Assembly (NCBI GenBank): GCA_020431995.1 | Contig: JAGQHE010000029.1 | Location: 1-64,000 of the forward strand | Reading direction: 5' to 3' | Source of the DNA: Candidatus Nitrosopumilus sp. | GTDB taxonomy: Archaea; Thermoproteota; Nitrososphaeria; Nitrososphaerales; Nitrosopumilaceae | Length of the DNA stretch: 64,000 nt | Shown here: piece by piece, positions 51,561 to 61,355 of the stretch | Position numbering within the stretch: position 1 is the first letter of the stretch | Layout: every line of letters begins with the position of its first letter | Program-made: the position numbers and the translations under genes | The notes under the pieces: generated by a model | What the model saw: the letters and a program-made list of their open reading frames with translations, nothing else | Database searches by the model: none | What the model was told of the DNA's origin: nothing

Positions 51561-52347
51561 AGAAAAGTTTGCAGACCTTGCTGCAAAGAACCAGAGGGCT
51601 CTGATATCGTACATCATGGTAGGGTTTCCAAACGAGAAGGCAACGATTGCAGCCGTGCAGGGACTGGTAGACGGCGGGGCAGACATCATAGAGCTTGGGT
51701 TCCCGTTTTCAGATCCGCTGGCTGACGGCCCTGTCATCCAGAACGCAAGCACCGTATCGCTTGAGAACGGGACAACCATTTCAAAGTATTTTGAGATTGT
51801 CAAGAAGATAAGAAAAGTGACTGACATCCCGCTTGTAATGATGACGTATACGAACATACTGTATCATGCGGGATATACGAGATTTATCGCAGATGCAAAA
51901 AAGGCGGGAATTGACGGGTTCATACTCCCTGACATGTCAGTAGAGGAATCAAGAGAGTACATCCAGGCTGCAAAGGACAGCACGGACACCATTTTTCTGA
52001 TATCGCCAAACACCAGCAAGGACAGGATACAAAAAATCTCCGAGGCATCCACAGGGTTTCTGTACCTTGTCGCGGTATTTGGTACGACAGGGGCAAAGGC
52101 AGGAATCAAGAGTTACACGCTAGACGCAATCAGGAACGTGAAAAGGCAGACAAGAGGCAAGATCCCTGTAGGGATAGGGTTTGGTGTCTCGACGCCAGAA
52201 GACGTCAGGACATACGTGAAGGCAGGCGCTGACGCGGTAATAGTTGGCAGCGCATACCTGAAGCTAATCGAGAAGACACCGAAGGACAGGCTGCGGTCAA
52301 AAATTGCAGAGTTTACCAGAAGCCTCAAAAAGCAGACAGTCCTGTGA
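51541..52347 (+). CDS. trpA: tryptophan synthase alpha chain
   Basis: 268 residues from ATG 51541 (266 from ATG 51547), overlapping the trpB end by 20 nt. Catalytic Glu in [16 protein letters not shown] and Asp in [13 protein letters not shown], plus [10 protein letters not shown] and [12 protein letters not shown]. Cleaves indole-glycerol phosphate and passes indole to TrpB. Last gene of the cluster. Downstream a 7-bp inverted repeat GGCAGTC/GACTGCC (52362-52415). Confidence 0.96.
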   Translation: MGMSRIKEKFADLAAKNQRALISYIMVGFPNEKATIAAVQGLVDGGADIIELGFPFSDPLADGPVIQNASTVSLENGTTISKYFEIVKKIRKVTDIPLVMMTYTNILYHAGYTRFIADAKKAGIDGFILPDMSVEESREYIQAAKDSTDTIFLISPNTSKDRIQKISEASTGFLYLVAVFGTTGAKAGIKSYTLDAIRNVKRQTRGKIPVGIGFGVSTPEDVRTYVKAGADAVIVGSAYLKLIEKTPKDRLRSKIAEFTRSLKKQTVL

Positions 52348-52527
52348 GCCGTCAAGAGTGTGGCAGTCGGACACAAACTGGCTGAGGGGATTGTTAATTT
52401 TCAGTTCTGACTGCCATACCTGATGTTCTCGGCATATCTTGCACAAAGAAAAATAAAAAAACTGCGGTACAGGACGCAAAAATTTATTGAAAAAAGACGG
52501 CTTTTCCGTACACTTGTAAGGTGACAG

Positions 52528-53367
52528 TCATCTGGACAAAGAAAGTTTCGAGCGGGCCAAAAACAGCGCAGAGAACAGGCCAATGCTTAACACGCCCATT
52601 GCAAGGAACCCGAACTCCGGGATTACCCTGGTGCCGATGATTTTGACTTCTTTGGAATGCGGCTCTATCGGGATTGTCATCTTTATTCCGTCTGACGTGT
52701 CTTCGATTGCAAAGTCCACCATGCTGCCATCTATCATGACAGTGTTCGGGTTGTCAATTAGTTCTGAAGGCAGAATCAGCGTAACCTGATCACTTAGGGT
52801 ATCGCCAGAAATTACAAATGTAAGCGTACTATCCTTGGGGTCCACACGGACCTCGTTTTGGATGTTTGTGTCCAGGACATATTTGACCCTGAACCCTAGC
52901 CCGTCACTGCTGTATCCTGAGGCTACTCCGTCAATTGTCCTGACGCTTCCGGGATCCTTTACCACGTGGACTACCCCGTTCATGTAAGGGTGTATGCTGC
53001 AAAAATAATAGAAATCACCAATGTCATCAAACTGCCTGGTGTAATGCTTTCCTGCGGTGAAAAAGCCGCTGTCAAAGAACCCGTCGACCTGCCCGTCTTT
53101 GGTAACTGATGTGATGGTATGAAACGCGGTATCCGAGTTGCTCCATGTGACAGAATCGCCAGGATGTATGGTAATCTCGCCCGTAGTAACGCCGGTTGAT
53201 TTCTCAGACCAGAAATAAGGGGCGTTAGGATCTGCCGCGCCGGAGGGGATCTTGATATCATATGTCTCGGCAAAGGCTAGACTGCCAAACCCGATAACGG
53301 ACACTGCAAATAATGACAAAACCAAAAGCACTCTCACAGTATCATTGGATATGATCCGGTATTTCAA
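52528..53367 (-). CDS. PEFG-anchored cupredoxin surface protein
   Basis: 279 residues. Signal peptide (LLVLSLFAVSVIGFGSLAFA), plastocyanin-like domain with the ligands His (TAFHTITS), Cys, His and Met (YYFCSIHPYMNG), a second beta domain (LILPSELIDNPNTVMIDG) and the PEFG sorting tail VIPEFGFLAMGVLSIGLFS. Type 1 copper proteins of this sort are thought to carry electrons to or from the ammonia-oxidation respiratory chain. All four copper ligands are present. Confidence 0.9.
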   Translation of the reverse strand: MKYRIISNDTVRVLLVLSLFAVSVIGFGSLAFAETYDIKIPSGAADPNAPYFWSEKSTGVTTGEITIHPGDSVTWSNSDTAFHTITSVTKDGQVDGFFDSGFFTAGKHYTRQFDDIGDFYYFCSIHPYMNGVVHVVKDPGSVRTIDGVASGYSSDGLGFRVKYVLDTNIQNEVRVDPKDSTLTFVISGDTLSDQVTLILPSELIDNPNTVMIDGSMVDFAIEDTSDGIKMTIPIEPHSKEVKIIGTRVIPEFGFLAMGVLSIGLFSALFLARSKLSLSR

Positions 53368-53417
53368 TCATTCAAGATCGACAAAACATACAAAAACCAG
53401 ATGCTTGTTTCACCGAT

Positions 53418-55019
53418 GTGCAGACGAAGTTTATCTTTGTGACGGGGGGTGTGATGTCAGGACTTGGAAAAGGAGTGACTACCTCCTCAATTGCAAAACT
53501 GCTGCAGCTGGCGGATCAAAAAGTATCCTGCGTCAAAATAGATCCGTATCTTAACTATGATGCAGGGACGATGAATCCGGTGGCCCATGGCGAGGTCTTT
53601 GTCACTGAGGACGGAGGAGAATGCGACATGGACATTGGAAACTATGAGAGGTTTCTAAACCAGAATATCCTGAAGAGCCACAACATCACGACGGCCCAAG
53701 TCTACTCTTCTGTGATTGAGGCGGAAAGGAAAGGGGAGTATCTGGGGGCATGCGTCCAGATCATCCCGCATGTGACTGACGAGATAAAGAACAGGATTAG
53801 AAAGATTGCAGAGGATGAGAAATTAGACTTTTTGATTGTAGAATGCGGTGGCACTGTAGGTGACATCGAATCATTGCCGTTTCTTGAGGCACTCAGGCAG
53901 ATGAGGGTTGAGGAAGGCCCGCAAGGCGTGATCTTTGTCCATGTGACGCTGGCGCCATCGCTTGACGTGGTTGGGGAACAAAAGACAAAGCCTACCCAGC
54001 ACAGCGTCCAGGAGCTCAGAAGGATAGGAATACAGCCGGACTTTCTGGCAGTAAGATGCACTCTCCCGCTGGAAGAGAAAACCAAGAAAAAGATTGCGAT
54101 GTTTACAAATGTCACGCCAAAAGACGTCCTGTCATGCCATGACGCAAAGTCGATTTTCAAGGTCCCGCAGATGCTCTATGATCAGGGCATCATGGACTCG
54201 ATATTTACAAAGTTTGGAAAGATTGGCATGGTAAACACGTCGGCCAAGTGGGACCAATGGAACAGGATCGTGGAGAGCATGGTAAACCATGAGGACAAGA
54301 AGACAAGGATTGCGATGGTTGGAAAATATGTCACACTTGCAGACAGCTACGTCAGCGTAAACCATGCGTTAAGGCATGCAGGGGCAAAAATAGGCAGATC
54401 AATTGACATCGATTGGATAGACTCAGAGTCAATCGAAGACTATGGCATCTTGTCAGAGTATGACGGCATCCTGGTTCCTGGAGGGTTTGGCACAAGAGGA
54501 TCAGAGGGAATCATCTGGACTGCGAACTTTGCACGTGAGAAAAACATACCCTACCTTGGAATATGCTTCGGGTTTCAGCTGGCAGCAATAGCGTTTGGAA
54601 GGAATGTGCTCGGACTGGACGATGCGAACTCCACTGAGATCAAAGCCGATGCAATGAACCCTGTCGTCGACCTGCTTCCGGAACAAAAAAGCGTTTCAGA
54701 TTTGGGCGGGTCACTCAGACTGGGGGCAAATGAGATACTAATCAAAGACAACACAAACGCGCATAAGATTTACCGCAAGGCCATAATCAGCAAGCGCCAC
54801 AGGCACAGATACGAGATCAACAAAAAATACATCCCGGAGTTTGAAAAAAACGGGCTGATATTCTCGGCTGAAAGCGACGGGGGAAAAAGAATGGAGATGC
54901 TTGAAATACCGTCACACAAATTTTATCTGGGTGTCCAGTTTCATCCTGAGTTCAACAGCAGGCCTGGATTTCCAGAGGAAGTCTTTGAGGCATTCGTAAA
55001 AGCATCAGCAGAAAAATAA
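53418..55019 (+). CDS. pyrG: CTP synthase
   Basis: 533 residues from GTG 53418. Amidoligase domain with TGGVMSGLGKGVTTSSIAKL and ATP/UTP sites (GTMNPVAHGEVFVTEDGGE), then GATase domain with PGGFGTRGSEG, nucleophile in LGICFGFQLAAIAFGRN and VQFHPEFNSRPG. Converts UTP to CTP using glutamine. Confidence 0.97.
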   Translation: MQTKFIFVTGGVMSGLGKGVTTSSIAKLLQLADQKVSCVKIDPYLNYDAGTMNPVAHGEVFVTEDGGECDMDIGNYERFLNQNILKSHNITTAQVYSSVIEAERKGEYLGACVQIIPHVTDEIKNRIRKIAEDEKLDFLIVECGGTVGDIESLPFLEALRQMRVEEGPQGVIFVHVTLAPSLDVVGEQKTKPTQHSVQELRRIGIQPDFLAVRCTLPLEEKTKKKIAMFTNVTPKDVLSCHDAKSIFKVPQMLYDQGIMDSIFTKFGKIGMVNTSAKWDQWNRIVESMVNHEDKKTRIAMVGKYVTLADSYVSVNHALRHAGAKIGRSIDIDWIDSESIEDYGILSEYDGILVPGGFGTRGSEGIIWTANFAREKNIPYLGICFGFQLAAIAFGRNVLGLDDANSTEIKADAMNPVVDLLPEQKSVSDLGGSLRLGANEILIKDNTNAHKIYRKAIISKRHRHRYEINKKYIPEFEKNGLIFSAESDGGKRMEMLEIPSHKFYLGVQFHPEFNSRPGFPEEVFEAFVKASAEK

Positions 55020-55085
55020 ACTGCATACTGATAGTTCTGATGGCTGGTATTCCTGTCTGAATTATCTGCAATGAATCAAAAGGGA

Positions 55086-56099
55086 TCATTCTATTTTTGA
55101 TATCTCGTAAATTTTTTGCCTGGCATCCCTGATCGATATCTTCTTCTTCACGTATCCTTTTTTCAGCAAGTGGCTCAGGGCCAGTCTGACAGTCCTGTCA
55201 GGAAGCAGCGTCTTGTTTGCCAGGTCCTTCTGGGTAAGCGCGCCCTCGTACTCCAGTGTCTTCAGCAGCAGCTTTGAGCTTGGAGGCATGCTGAGCAGCT
55301 CTTCTGCCAGATGCACTTTCTTTGCCAGTGCCGAAATCGCAGTAGAGTCCTTCTTGAGTCTGATGATCTTTGCGGGCGGAAAGAACTGGGAGCATTCGAC
55401 GATTTTGGTCACCTTGTACCTGTCAAGGCCGTCAAGAATGGCCTCGCAGTGCAATCTTGCATATATGTCGTCAATCTCGATTGAGCTCTTGTTGGAAACG
55501 ATAATCGGCCTTCTTGTGACGTCAAGCGAGTTTACGGAAATAATCTCAAATACCGCAGAATCCTGGAACAGCACCGGCCCGCCTGCAGACATGGAGTATG
55601 CCGAGGATCCAATCGGCGTAGATACGATTATGCCGTCGCTGTTGTCGTGCCATACTTCGTCACCGTTCACTCGAAGCGTATGCTCCATCAGCATCGCACT
55701 CTTTGATGAGAACACTGCGACATCGTTTAGTACAGGGTACACGTTTTTTCCGTCAATCTTCACTCCGAGCCGAGGAACCTCCTCTATGGCATAGTTTTGT
55801 TTTTTTAGGATGTTGACATATGCGGAAAACTCCCTGAGTTCGACCTGGGCCAAGAACCCGCTTGCCTCTCCCTCGCTTATCCCTAGTACTGGGGAGACGG
55901 AATCAAACGTCCTGTGAAAATAATTTCTGACCCCCTTGTCGCCGCCCAAGACGATGACGCAGTCAGACTCCCTGTTCTTGGATTTGCCAATCGGAAACGA
56001 CTTGATTCCAGAGTCGTCAAGAATCTTCCTTACCGTCTTTGCTGCAGACTCGGCAGTCCCCGAGCCGTAAATTCCTATTTGCACAGAAGAATGAATCAA
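55086..56099 (-). CDS. NAD kinase with C-terminal winged-helix domain
   Basis: 337 residues. Kinase core: IVLGGDKGVRNYF (the GGDG motif reads GGDKG), ISEGEASGFLAQ, LNDVAVFSSK (family NE motif reads ND), SDGIIVSTPIGSSAYSMSAG GPVL-type region. From about residue 265 it continues as a winged helix: KLLLKTLEYEGALTQKDLAN, LPDRTVRLALSHLLKKGYV. Phosphorylates NAD to NADP; the DNA-binding-like tail suggests a regulatory or substrate-sensing addition. Divergence of the GGDG loop may alter phosphate donor use. Confidence 0.82.
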   Translation of the reverse strand: MIHSSVQIGIYGSGTAESAAKTVRKILDDSGIKSFPIGKSKNRESDCVIVLGGDKGVRNYFHRTFDSVSPVLGISEGEASGFLAQVELREFSAYVNILKKQNYAIEEVPRLGVKIDGKNVYPVLNDVAVFSSKSAMLMEHTLRVNGDEVWHDNSDGIIVSTPIGSSAYSMSAGGPVLFQDSAVFEIISVNSLDVTRRPIIVSNKSSIEIDDIYARLHCEAILDGLDRYKVTKIVECSQFFPPAKIIRLKKDSTAISALAKKVHLAEELLSMPPSSKLLLKTLEYEGALTQKDLANKTLLPDRTVRLALSHLLKKGYVKKKISIRDARQKIYEISKIE

Positions 56100-56123
56100 T
56101 CCGGTCCAATAAAAGAATGGTGC

Positions 56124-56993
56124 TTACAGGTCCCGGAACTTCACCAGGTTGTAGAAATATGATGCGTTTGTCTGAACAGTCCCTCTTGAGGGAATTTTTT
56201 GCAGGCCCACGTTCCCTGAGTCAAGTGCGGCCTGGGCTGCGCCTCCTGCAAAACACAATGCCCACAAAAAGTCTTTTTCTTTGAGCATCGTGCAGGTAAA
56301 TGTCGCGCAAAAGATGTCGCCTATGCCGGTCGTGTCATGGATTTGCTTGTTTGGAAGTACTATGGAGTATACCTTGTCTTTCACCAGGAGGGAGACGTTT
56401 TCTTTGTCTGTCAGCAAAACATACTTTGCGCCTTTCTTCTGTAATGCCATCATCATCTCATCATGCGTGCCGCTGACAATCTGCCTGGACTCTTCAGGGT
56501 TGACCTTGATTGCATCGACGCCGGACAGATCAAGGTCGGTCTTTTCCAAAAAGACATTGTTCTGCAGGTCCTTTCTTCTCAGAAATCCCTGCGGGTCTAT
56601 GAAAAGAAAGCTCGAGTCGTTTTTTATTTTTCTAAAAATGTCGTCTGTTATCTCGTGGTATATGGGACTGACAAGGTGGCCGTCAGCATCAGTGCCGGAA
56701 TAATCGATTGGCTCGCACTCATTTTCAAGTTTCAGGACCCTGTCGGAACCCGCAATTGAGATGTTGAACCTGGTAGTGTTCTTTTTGGATTCGGCATTTG
56801 CAAAGTTTATCCTGTTCTGAGTAAGGTACTGTTTTGGAAAATCCGGGCCCATCTTTGTGAACAAGTCCACGTCAAACTTGAATTCGTGCGCAGTCAGTCC
56901 GCAGTAACATGCTGCGCCTCCAATCTGCTCATATGTCTGATCCTCAAGGCATATGGAGTCTATGGCACAGTGGGAAAAAACAGCCAGTCTCAT
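56124..56993 (-). CDS. PfkB-family carbohydrate/nucleoside kinase
   Basis: 289 residues. N-terminal IGGAACYCGLTAHEFKF sugar-binding region and the anion-hole/catalytic-base motif DTTGIGDIFCATF near the C-terminus. The sequence VFSHCAIDSICLED at the N-terminus replaces the usual GE/GN start. Substrate cannot be read (ribose, nucleoside or inositol kinases share this fold). Follows the NAD kinase by 24 nt on the same strand. Confidence 0.85.
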   Translation of the reverse strand: MRLAVFSHCAIDSICLEDQTYEQIGGAACYCGLTAHEFKFDVDLFTKMGPDFPKQYLTQNRINFANAESKKNTTRFNISIAGSDRVLKLENECEPIDYSGTDADGHLVSPIYHEITDDIFRKIKNDSSFLFIDPQGFLRRKDLQNNVFLEKTDLDLSGVDAIKVNPEESRQIVSGTHDEMMMALQKKGAKYVLLTDKENVSLLVKDKVYSIVLPNKQIHDTTGIGDIFCATFTCTMLKEKDFLWALCFAGGAAQAALDSGNVGLQKIPSRGTVQTNASYFYNLVKFRDL

Positions 56994-57018
56994 CTCATCT
57001 GATCTGCCCTGTTATGAT

Positions 57019-57126
57019 TTAGTTTTTTGCATTGCTTTCCTCAATGCAGTCTTTGCAGAGAGTTGTGCCCTTGATCACTTCGATTTCAACTCCCGATGAA
57101 AAACAATGATGACACAGGCCTCGCAT
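57019..57126 (-). CDS. 35-residue zinc-ribbon peptide
   Basis: MRGLCHHCFSSGVEIEVIK then TLCKDCIEESNAKN. Two CxxC pairs 20 residues apart. Located just upstream of the kinase on the same strand. Confidence 0.65.
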   Translation of the reverse strand: MRGLCHHCFSSGVEIEVIKGTTLCKDCIEESNAKN

Positions 57127-57252
57127 CTTATATGTGAAATAGCCCGATCTCAGATTAAAAGATATGGTAAATTTTGGCCCATTTCAGGCATAAACTGACA
57201 ATTATTTGCTGACATCCTACAAGAATATAAGTAGGCAAATTTGTTCAGGTTC

Positions 57253-57540
57253 ATGCCACTTAAGCGTGCAAGCAGGGGTCGTACAAAAGGAGGAAAGGGT
57301 TCCTCCGGTACAGTGCAATGTACAAACTGCGGACAGACGGTTCCAAAGGACAAGGCAAAAAAAGTCACATCAAGACTGAACCTTGTCGAGCACACATTGG
57401 CAAAGGAGCTCCGTGCACAGGGCGCATACATCGCATCCCCGACAGTACTGAAGCATTACTGCATCTCATGTGCGATTCATTTCAAAATTCTGAAGATCAG
57501 ATCAGAAGACAGCAGAAGAAAGCGTGGAAAACTGCGTTAG
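57253..57540 (+). CDS. rps26e: ribosomal protein S26e
   Basis: 95 residues from ATG 57253. Basic N-terminus MPLKRASRGRTKGGKGSSG, first zinc pair VQCTNCGQTVPKDKAKK and second pair YCISCAIHFKILKI. Small-subunit protein near the mRNA exit channel. ATG 57253 gives the conserved N-terminus; an upstream TTG would add MFRF. Confidence 0.92.
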   Translation: MPLKRASRGRTKGGKGSSGTVQCTNCGQTVPKDKAKKVTSRLNLVEHTLAKELRAQGAYIASPTVLKHYCISCAIHFKILKIRSEDSRRKRGKLR

Positions 57541-58115
57541 TCTTTTTCTTTAATGCTTTTCGTCGTGACGACCATTCTCTGAATCAACGTAATGCCTGCA
57601 ATTATCACAACTATGATCACCGCATATTCCATAAACCCTGCAATCCCTATTATTGCAATTGCCAGCAGTCTCTCTGCCCGCTCGCCAATCCCGATTCCCT
57701 GAAGCCTTATGTTTATTGCGTCTGATTTTGCTCGCGCATAGCTTACCAGCAAGGACAAGGTTATTGCCAGCATCACAAGGTATGGCTCTGCATAGCCTCC
57801 GACCAAGATTCCAAGGAATATCGCTACCTCTGCAATCTTGTCAAACATCGAATCAAGGTATGATCCCTTGGCTGAGGTCTTGCCTGTGACCCGTGCAACC
57901 TGGCCGTCAACCATGTCAAAGAACCCTGAAACAAGTAACAAAATACCGCCAATGACTAATCCGTATTCCATTCCCAGCCCGTAGACTACTGCAGAGACCA
58001 TGGCAAACGCAAGGCCGACAAAGGTCCAAAAGTTAGGCGACAGCCCTGTCGATGCAAATCCCCTGCCGACCTTCTCAAGTGCGGGCCGAAGCAAATCCCT
58101 CAGATTGTTTAGCAT
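57537..58115 (-). CDS. CDP-alcohol phosphatidyltransferase (archaetidylinositol-phosphate synthase type)
   Basis: 192 residues from ATG 58115 (220 from 58199). Membrane protein with the CDP-OH-P signature DMVDGQVARVTGKTSAKGSYLDSMFDK-type block (D-x2-D-G-x2-A-R-x8-G-x3-D-x3-D), in helix 2-3. Transfers an alcohol phosphate to CDP-archaeol; most archaeal members of this size make archaetidylinositol phosphate. Converges on rps26e with 4-nt overlap. Confidence 0.85.
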   Translation of the reverse strand: MLNNLRDLLRPALEKVGRGFASTGLSPNFWTFVGLAFAMVSAVVYGLGMEYGLVIGGILLLVSGFFDMVDGQVARVTGKTSAKGSYLDSMFDKIAEVAIFLGILVGGYAEPYLVMLAITLSLLVSYARAKSDAINIRLQGIGIGERAERLLAIAIIGIAGFMEYAVIIVVIIAGITLIQRMVVTTKSIKEKD

Positions 58116-58324
58116 GTGATATCTCAAATTTTCCCATCTAATAAAGTGATGAGGATGAATTCGTGGGAAAGCAGAGTCAAAACCTGCAAGATCAGGCACA
58201 TGTTAGCAGAACTAATATGAAAAAAGTTTCTAATGAAAATATGATGTTATGTAAATCTTTTAGACTTGCATGTCCGCAGAAAACCTGGCGGCAGGAACAG
58301 GACACATGCAATCCGAATGCGCAG

Positions 58325-59197
58325 TCATTGCCTGGACAGGTTTATGGCAATAAGGGTGGAAATTATCTTTGCAGCCAGGGACGCGGTAGCGCCATTATCG
58401 TGATACGGATTCAGCTCCACGATGTCTGCGCCGGTGACCTTTGTTTCCCTGAACACGTGGATCATGTCAAATAGCTCCCTTGATGTAATGCCTGCAGCTT
58501 CTGGATTGCCTACACCGGGGGCATATGCCGGATCTAACACGTCAAGATCAAAGCTGGAATAAACTGTGTCGAACGTTGACACGTAGTCTTTCAGAAGACG
58601 CGGCCCGTCCCCGTCCCTGACCTGCCTGTCTGTGATGGTCTTGATGTTGTTTTCTTTGAGGAACTCCAGCTCTTCCCTGACAAATGCCCTGGCACCGACA
58701 TGCAGGATATTCTCAGCTCCCCTCTCTTCCACGACCCTTCGAAGGTATGATGCATGGCTCAGCCTGATGTCTGCAAACTCGTCTCGAAGGTCATAATGGG
58801 CGTCAAACACGACGTATCCTGTCTCTTTTGGAAAGCTGGTATAAGTCCCGTACGTGATGGAATGCTCGCCGCCCAAGATGAACATCTGTCTTTTTCTTGA
58901 GACAAGTTCTGCGGTGATCTTTTTTACCATGTCAATCATTTCCGATGCCACGACAGTATGCCTTGTGTTTCCCAAATCCTCTATGTTGACCGTCTCCAAA
59001 TCTACCTGAAGATCAGGATGAAATATCTCAATGTTGTTAAACGAGTCACGAATCGCGTCCGGACCGAACCTGCAGCCAGGCTTGTAAGAGTGGGTCGCAT
59101 CAAACGGGACTCCTAAGATGGTCGCAACCGGCTCAGAATCGTCGTCTGATGCCGTGATCAGCGGGTTCCTGTTCATGTATAGGTCCAGAAAGCTCAT
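58325..59197 (-). CDS. ureohydrolase (agmatinase/arginase family)
   Basis: 290 residues. Manganese motifs FILGGEHSITYG, VVFDAHYDLRD and SFDLDVLDPAYAPGVGNPE. Family members hydrolyse agmatine, arginine or formimidoylglutamate; in thaumarchaea agmatinase supplying putrescine/spermidine is most likely, which would connect to the DHS-like gene. Adjacent (1 nt) to thrS on the same strand. Confidence 0.9.
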   Translation of the reverse strand: MSFLDLYMNRNPLITASDDDSEPVATILGVPFDATHSYKPGCRFGPDAIRDSFNNIEIFHPDLQVDLETVNIEDLGNTRHTVVASEMIDMVKKITAELVSRKRQMFILGGEHSITYGTYTSFPKETGYVVFDAHYDLRDEFADIRLSHASYLRRVVEERGAENILHVGARAFVREELEFLKENNIKTITDRQVRDGDGPRLLKDYVSTFDTVYSSFDLDVLDPAYAPGVGNPEAAGITSRELFDMIHVFRETKVTGADIVELNPYHDNGATASLAAKIISTLIAINLSRQ

Positions 59198-59198
59198 T

Positions 59199-61067
59199 TT
59201 ACACCATCAATTGGGGTCTCTTTGATAGATGTTTCGGCAAGTTCAAACCTGTAAATGGCTTTCCTTGAGTCTGCTCTTTGATCTCGCTTAGGAAATCGTC
59301 AAAAGATATCTCTCTGACATCGCCTGTATTCCTGTCACGTATGCTAAGGTTCTGCGAGCCTGCTTCCTTCTCGCCGATTACCAAAATGTACCTGATCCAT
59401 TCTTTTTCTGCCTCGCGGATTCTCTTCCCGACGCTCTCGTTTCTGTCATCCATGTCAGCGCGTATGCTGTTTGATGAGATTCTGTCAACAAGACCCTCGC
59501 AAAATTCATTGAATTCTTCCTTTAACGGAATCACCCTGACCTGCGTAGGTGCCAGCCATAACGGGAACTGCGGCTTCTTCCCCTCTTTGATCTCTTTTGC
59601 CGCTTTTTCCAATAATGCGTAAATTATTCTCTCTATTGCACCGCTTGGGGAATTGTGCAGGATTATCGGGTTTTGCTTCTGGTTGTGCTCGTCCACAAAA
59701 TCAATATCGTACCTGCTGCCGTTTTCAACGTCAATCTGGTCCGTGGACAGGGCGGATGCCTTTCCAAGGTTATCAATAAAGTTGAACTCCCACTTCAAAA
59801 CAAAATAAAAGAACTTCTCCTTCCACATTTCTACAAGCACCGGCCTGCCGTGCTTCTTCACTATCTCCTCTATTGCGGATTTGTTCTCGTTGTAAAAGTC
59901 CTCGGTAAAACGGATTGCCATGTCATAGTCTGAGCGCTCAATTCCAAGCTCATGAAGGACGCTTTGCGACAAATCAAACCTTGTCTTGATCTCCTCCACT
60001 GCCTGATCAATGTCCTTGCAAAACGCATGACAGTCAGGCATTGTGAACGCCCTTAACCGTCTCAGGCCCACTAGCTCGCCGGACTGCTCGCGTCTGAAGC
60101 TGTACCTTGTAAGCTCGTATAGCCTGTATGGCAGGTTCTTGTATGATAACTGGTATTGGTTTGCCATCAGGAACTGGCCAAAGCATGCTGCAAATCTTAA
60201 GAATAGCTTTTTTCCTTCCGAATCGATGTTGTATTGTCGTGCAGGAAACCTGTTGAAATAACTGACCATGCTTGGGTGCTCTGAATCATACATGATTGGA
60301 GTCTCCACCTCGTATCCCCCATATGCCTTGACCCTGTCAGTGACGTATCTCTCAATTAGTGATTTTATCAAGCGGCCGTTGGGATAAAACCTCATGTTGC
60401 CCGAGTCTGATGCGGGCTCATAATCTGCTATGCCCATCTTCTTCATCAGTGCAACGTGTGGCGGCGGCTCATCAACACGTCGTTGCTTTGCCGCCTCATA
60501 CTTTGCCAGAATTTCCAGATTCCTGTTTTTTGAAAAATCAAAGTCGCCGATATTTGTCATTGTCCCATCAGGAGTCATGATCTTCCAAATTGAGCGTATC
60601 TTGGATTCGCCTTTCAGGGCCTCAGACGTGATCTCGCCGTCGTCTTTTGAGCCCGTAGAATCCTTTGTGATTACCTTGGAACTCTCAGCTAGTGGATGTC
60701 CTTTCACTTGTAACTTGTATGACTTGGTCCATCCGAACGGCGAATGGGATACTTCAAGATCCGATGCGCTGTCTTCCATCTCCTTAAGCAATGCCCGGGC
60801 AGTAGAAGGCTTTGCCAAGTTGGAACTGAGGTGGGCGTATGGGTATAGTAGTAATTTTTTGCAGCCGATTTTTGACATGGAGTTTTTTATCTGAGCAACC
60901 GCATTCTGTGCAACAGAGGAATCATCGCCTTCCTCTATTGCCACAAAAACGACAACGATCTCCTTGAGGCTTTGCGTCTGAGGGTTCTCGATGTCCTCAG
61001 CTGACTTTATCTCCTTTTTTGTAGGGGTGTATTCTATGCTGTCACAATGCAGCTGCAGTATGCGCAT
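59199..61067 (-). CDS. thrS: threonyl-tRNA synthetase, archaeal type
   Basis: 622 residues from ATG 61067. N-terminal archaeal editing domain (MRILQLHCDSIEYTPTKKEI; LLYPYAHLSSNLAKP), then class II catalytic core: motif 2 GLRRLRAFTMPDCHAFC, zinc/ATP region, and anticodon domain PTQVRVIPLKEEFNEF. The D-amino-acid-deacylase-like editing module distinguishes it from bacterial ThrRS. A TTAAAC box is about 30 nt before the start. Confidence 0.96.
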   Translation of the reverse strand: MRILQLHCDSIEYTPTKKEIKSAEDIENPQTQSLKEIVVVFVAIEEGDDSSVAQNAVAQIKNSMSKIGCKKLLLYPYAHLSSNLAKPSTARALLKEMEDSASDLEVSHSPFGWTKSYKLQVKGHPLAESSKVITKDSTGSKDDGEITSEALKGESKIRSIWKIMTPDGTMTNIGDFDFSKNRNLEILAKYEAAKQRRVDEPPPHVALMKKMGIADYEPASDSGNMRFYPNGRLIKSLIERYVTDRVKAYGGYEVETPIMYDSEHPSMVSYFNRFPARQYNIDSEGKKLFLRFAACFGQFLMANQYQLSYKNLPYRLYELTRYSFRREQSGELVGLRRLRAFTMPDCHAFCKDIDQAVEEIKTRFDLSQSVLHELGIERSDYDMAIRFTEDFYNENKSAIEEIVKKHGRPVLVEMWKEKFFYFVLKWEFNFIDNLGKASALSTDQIDVENGSRYDIDFVDEHNQKQNPIILHNSPSGAIERIIYALLEKAAKEIKEGKKPQFPLWLAPTQVRVIPLKEEFNEFCEGLVDRISSNSIRADMDDRNESVGKRIREAEKEWIRYILVIGEKEAGSQNLSIRDRNTGDVREISFDDFLSEIKEQTQGKPFTGLNLPKHLSKRPQLMV

Positions 61068-61355
61068 ACACTCACACTCCAAAGTTTAAGTTTAATACTT
61101 TGTCACCGCGCAAAGGCATGCGTGTCAAACTTGAACATTCACAAAACTTATCCATAATAATAACCACTTCAAAAAATGAGTGAATACAGGCGGGATATAA
61201 AGTAGCCTTAATCCTGAAAACTGCCGCGCAGAAAAACTGGCAAAACAGATAACATCTGGCATACAGATGACATGACGGATTTCAGTTTTTTGTATCGCTT
61301 GGCTGTTGGGATGTCTTGCATGTTCTCCGTCTGATGCGGCTTTGGATGGACTGCT

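Noticed and set aside
52362-52415. 7-bp inverted repeat after trpA
   Set aside because: Loop of about 40 nt makes a functional hairpin doubtful.
53702-54160. 152-residue minus-strand frame
   Set aside because: Antisense to pyrG, whose frame is certain.
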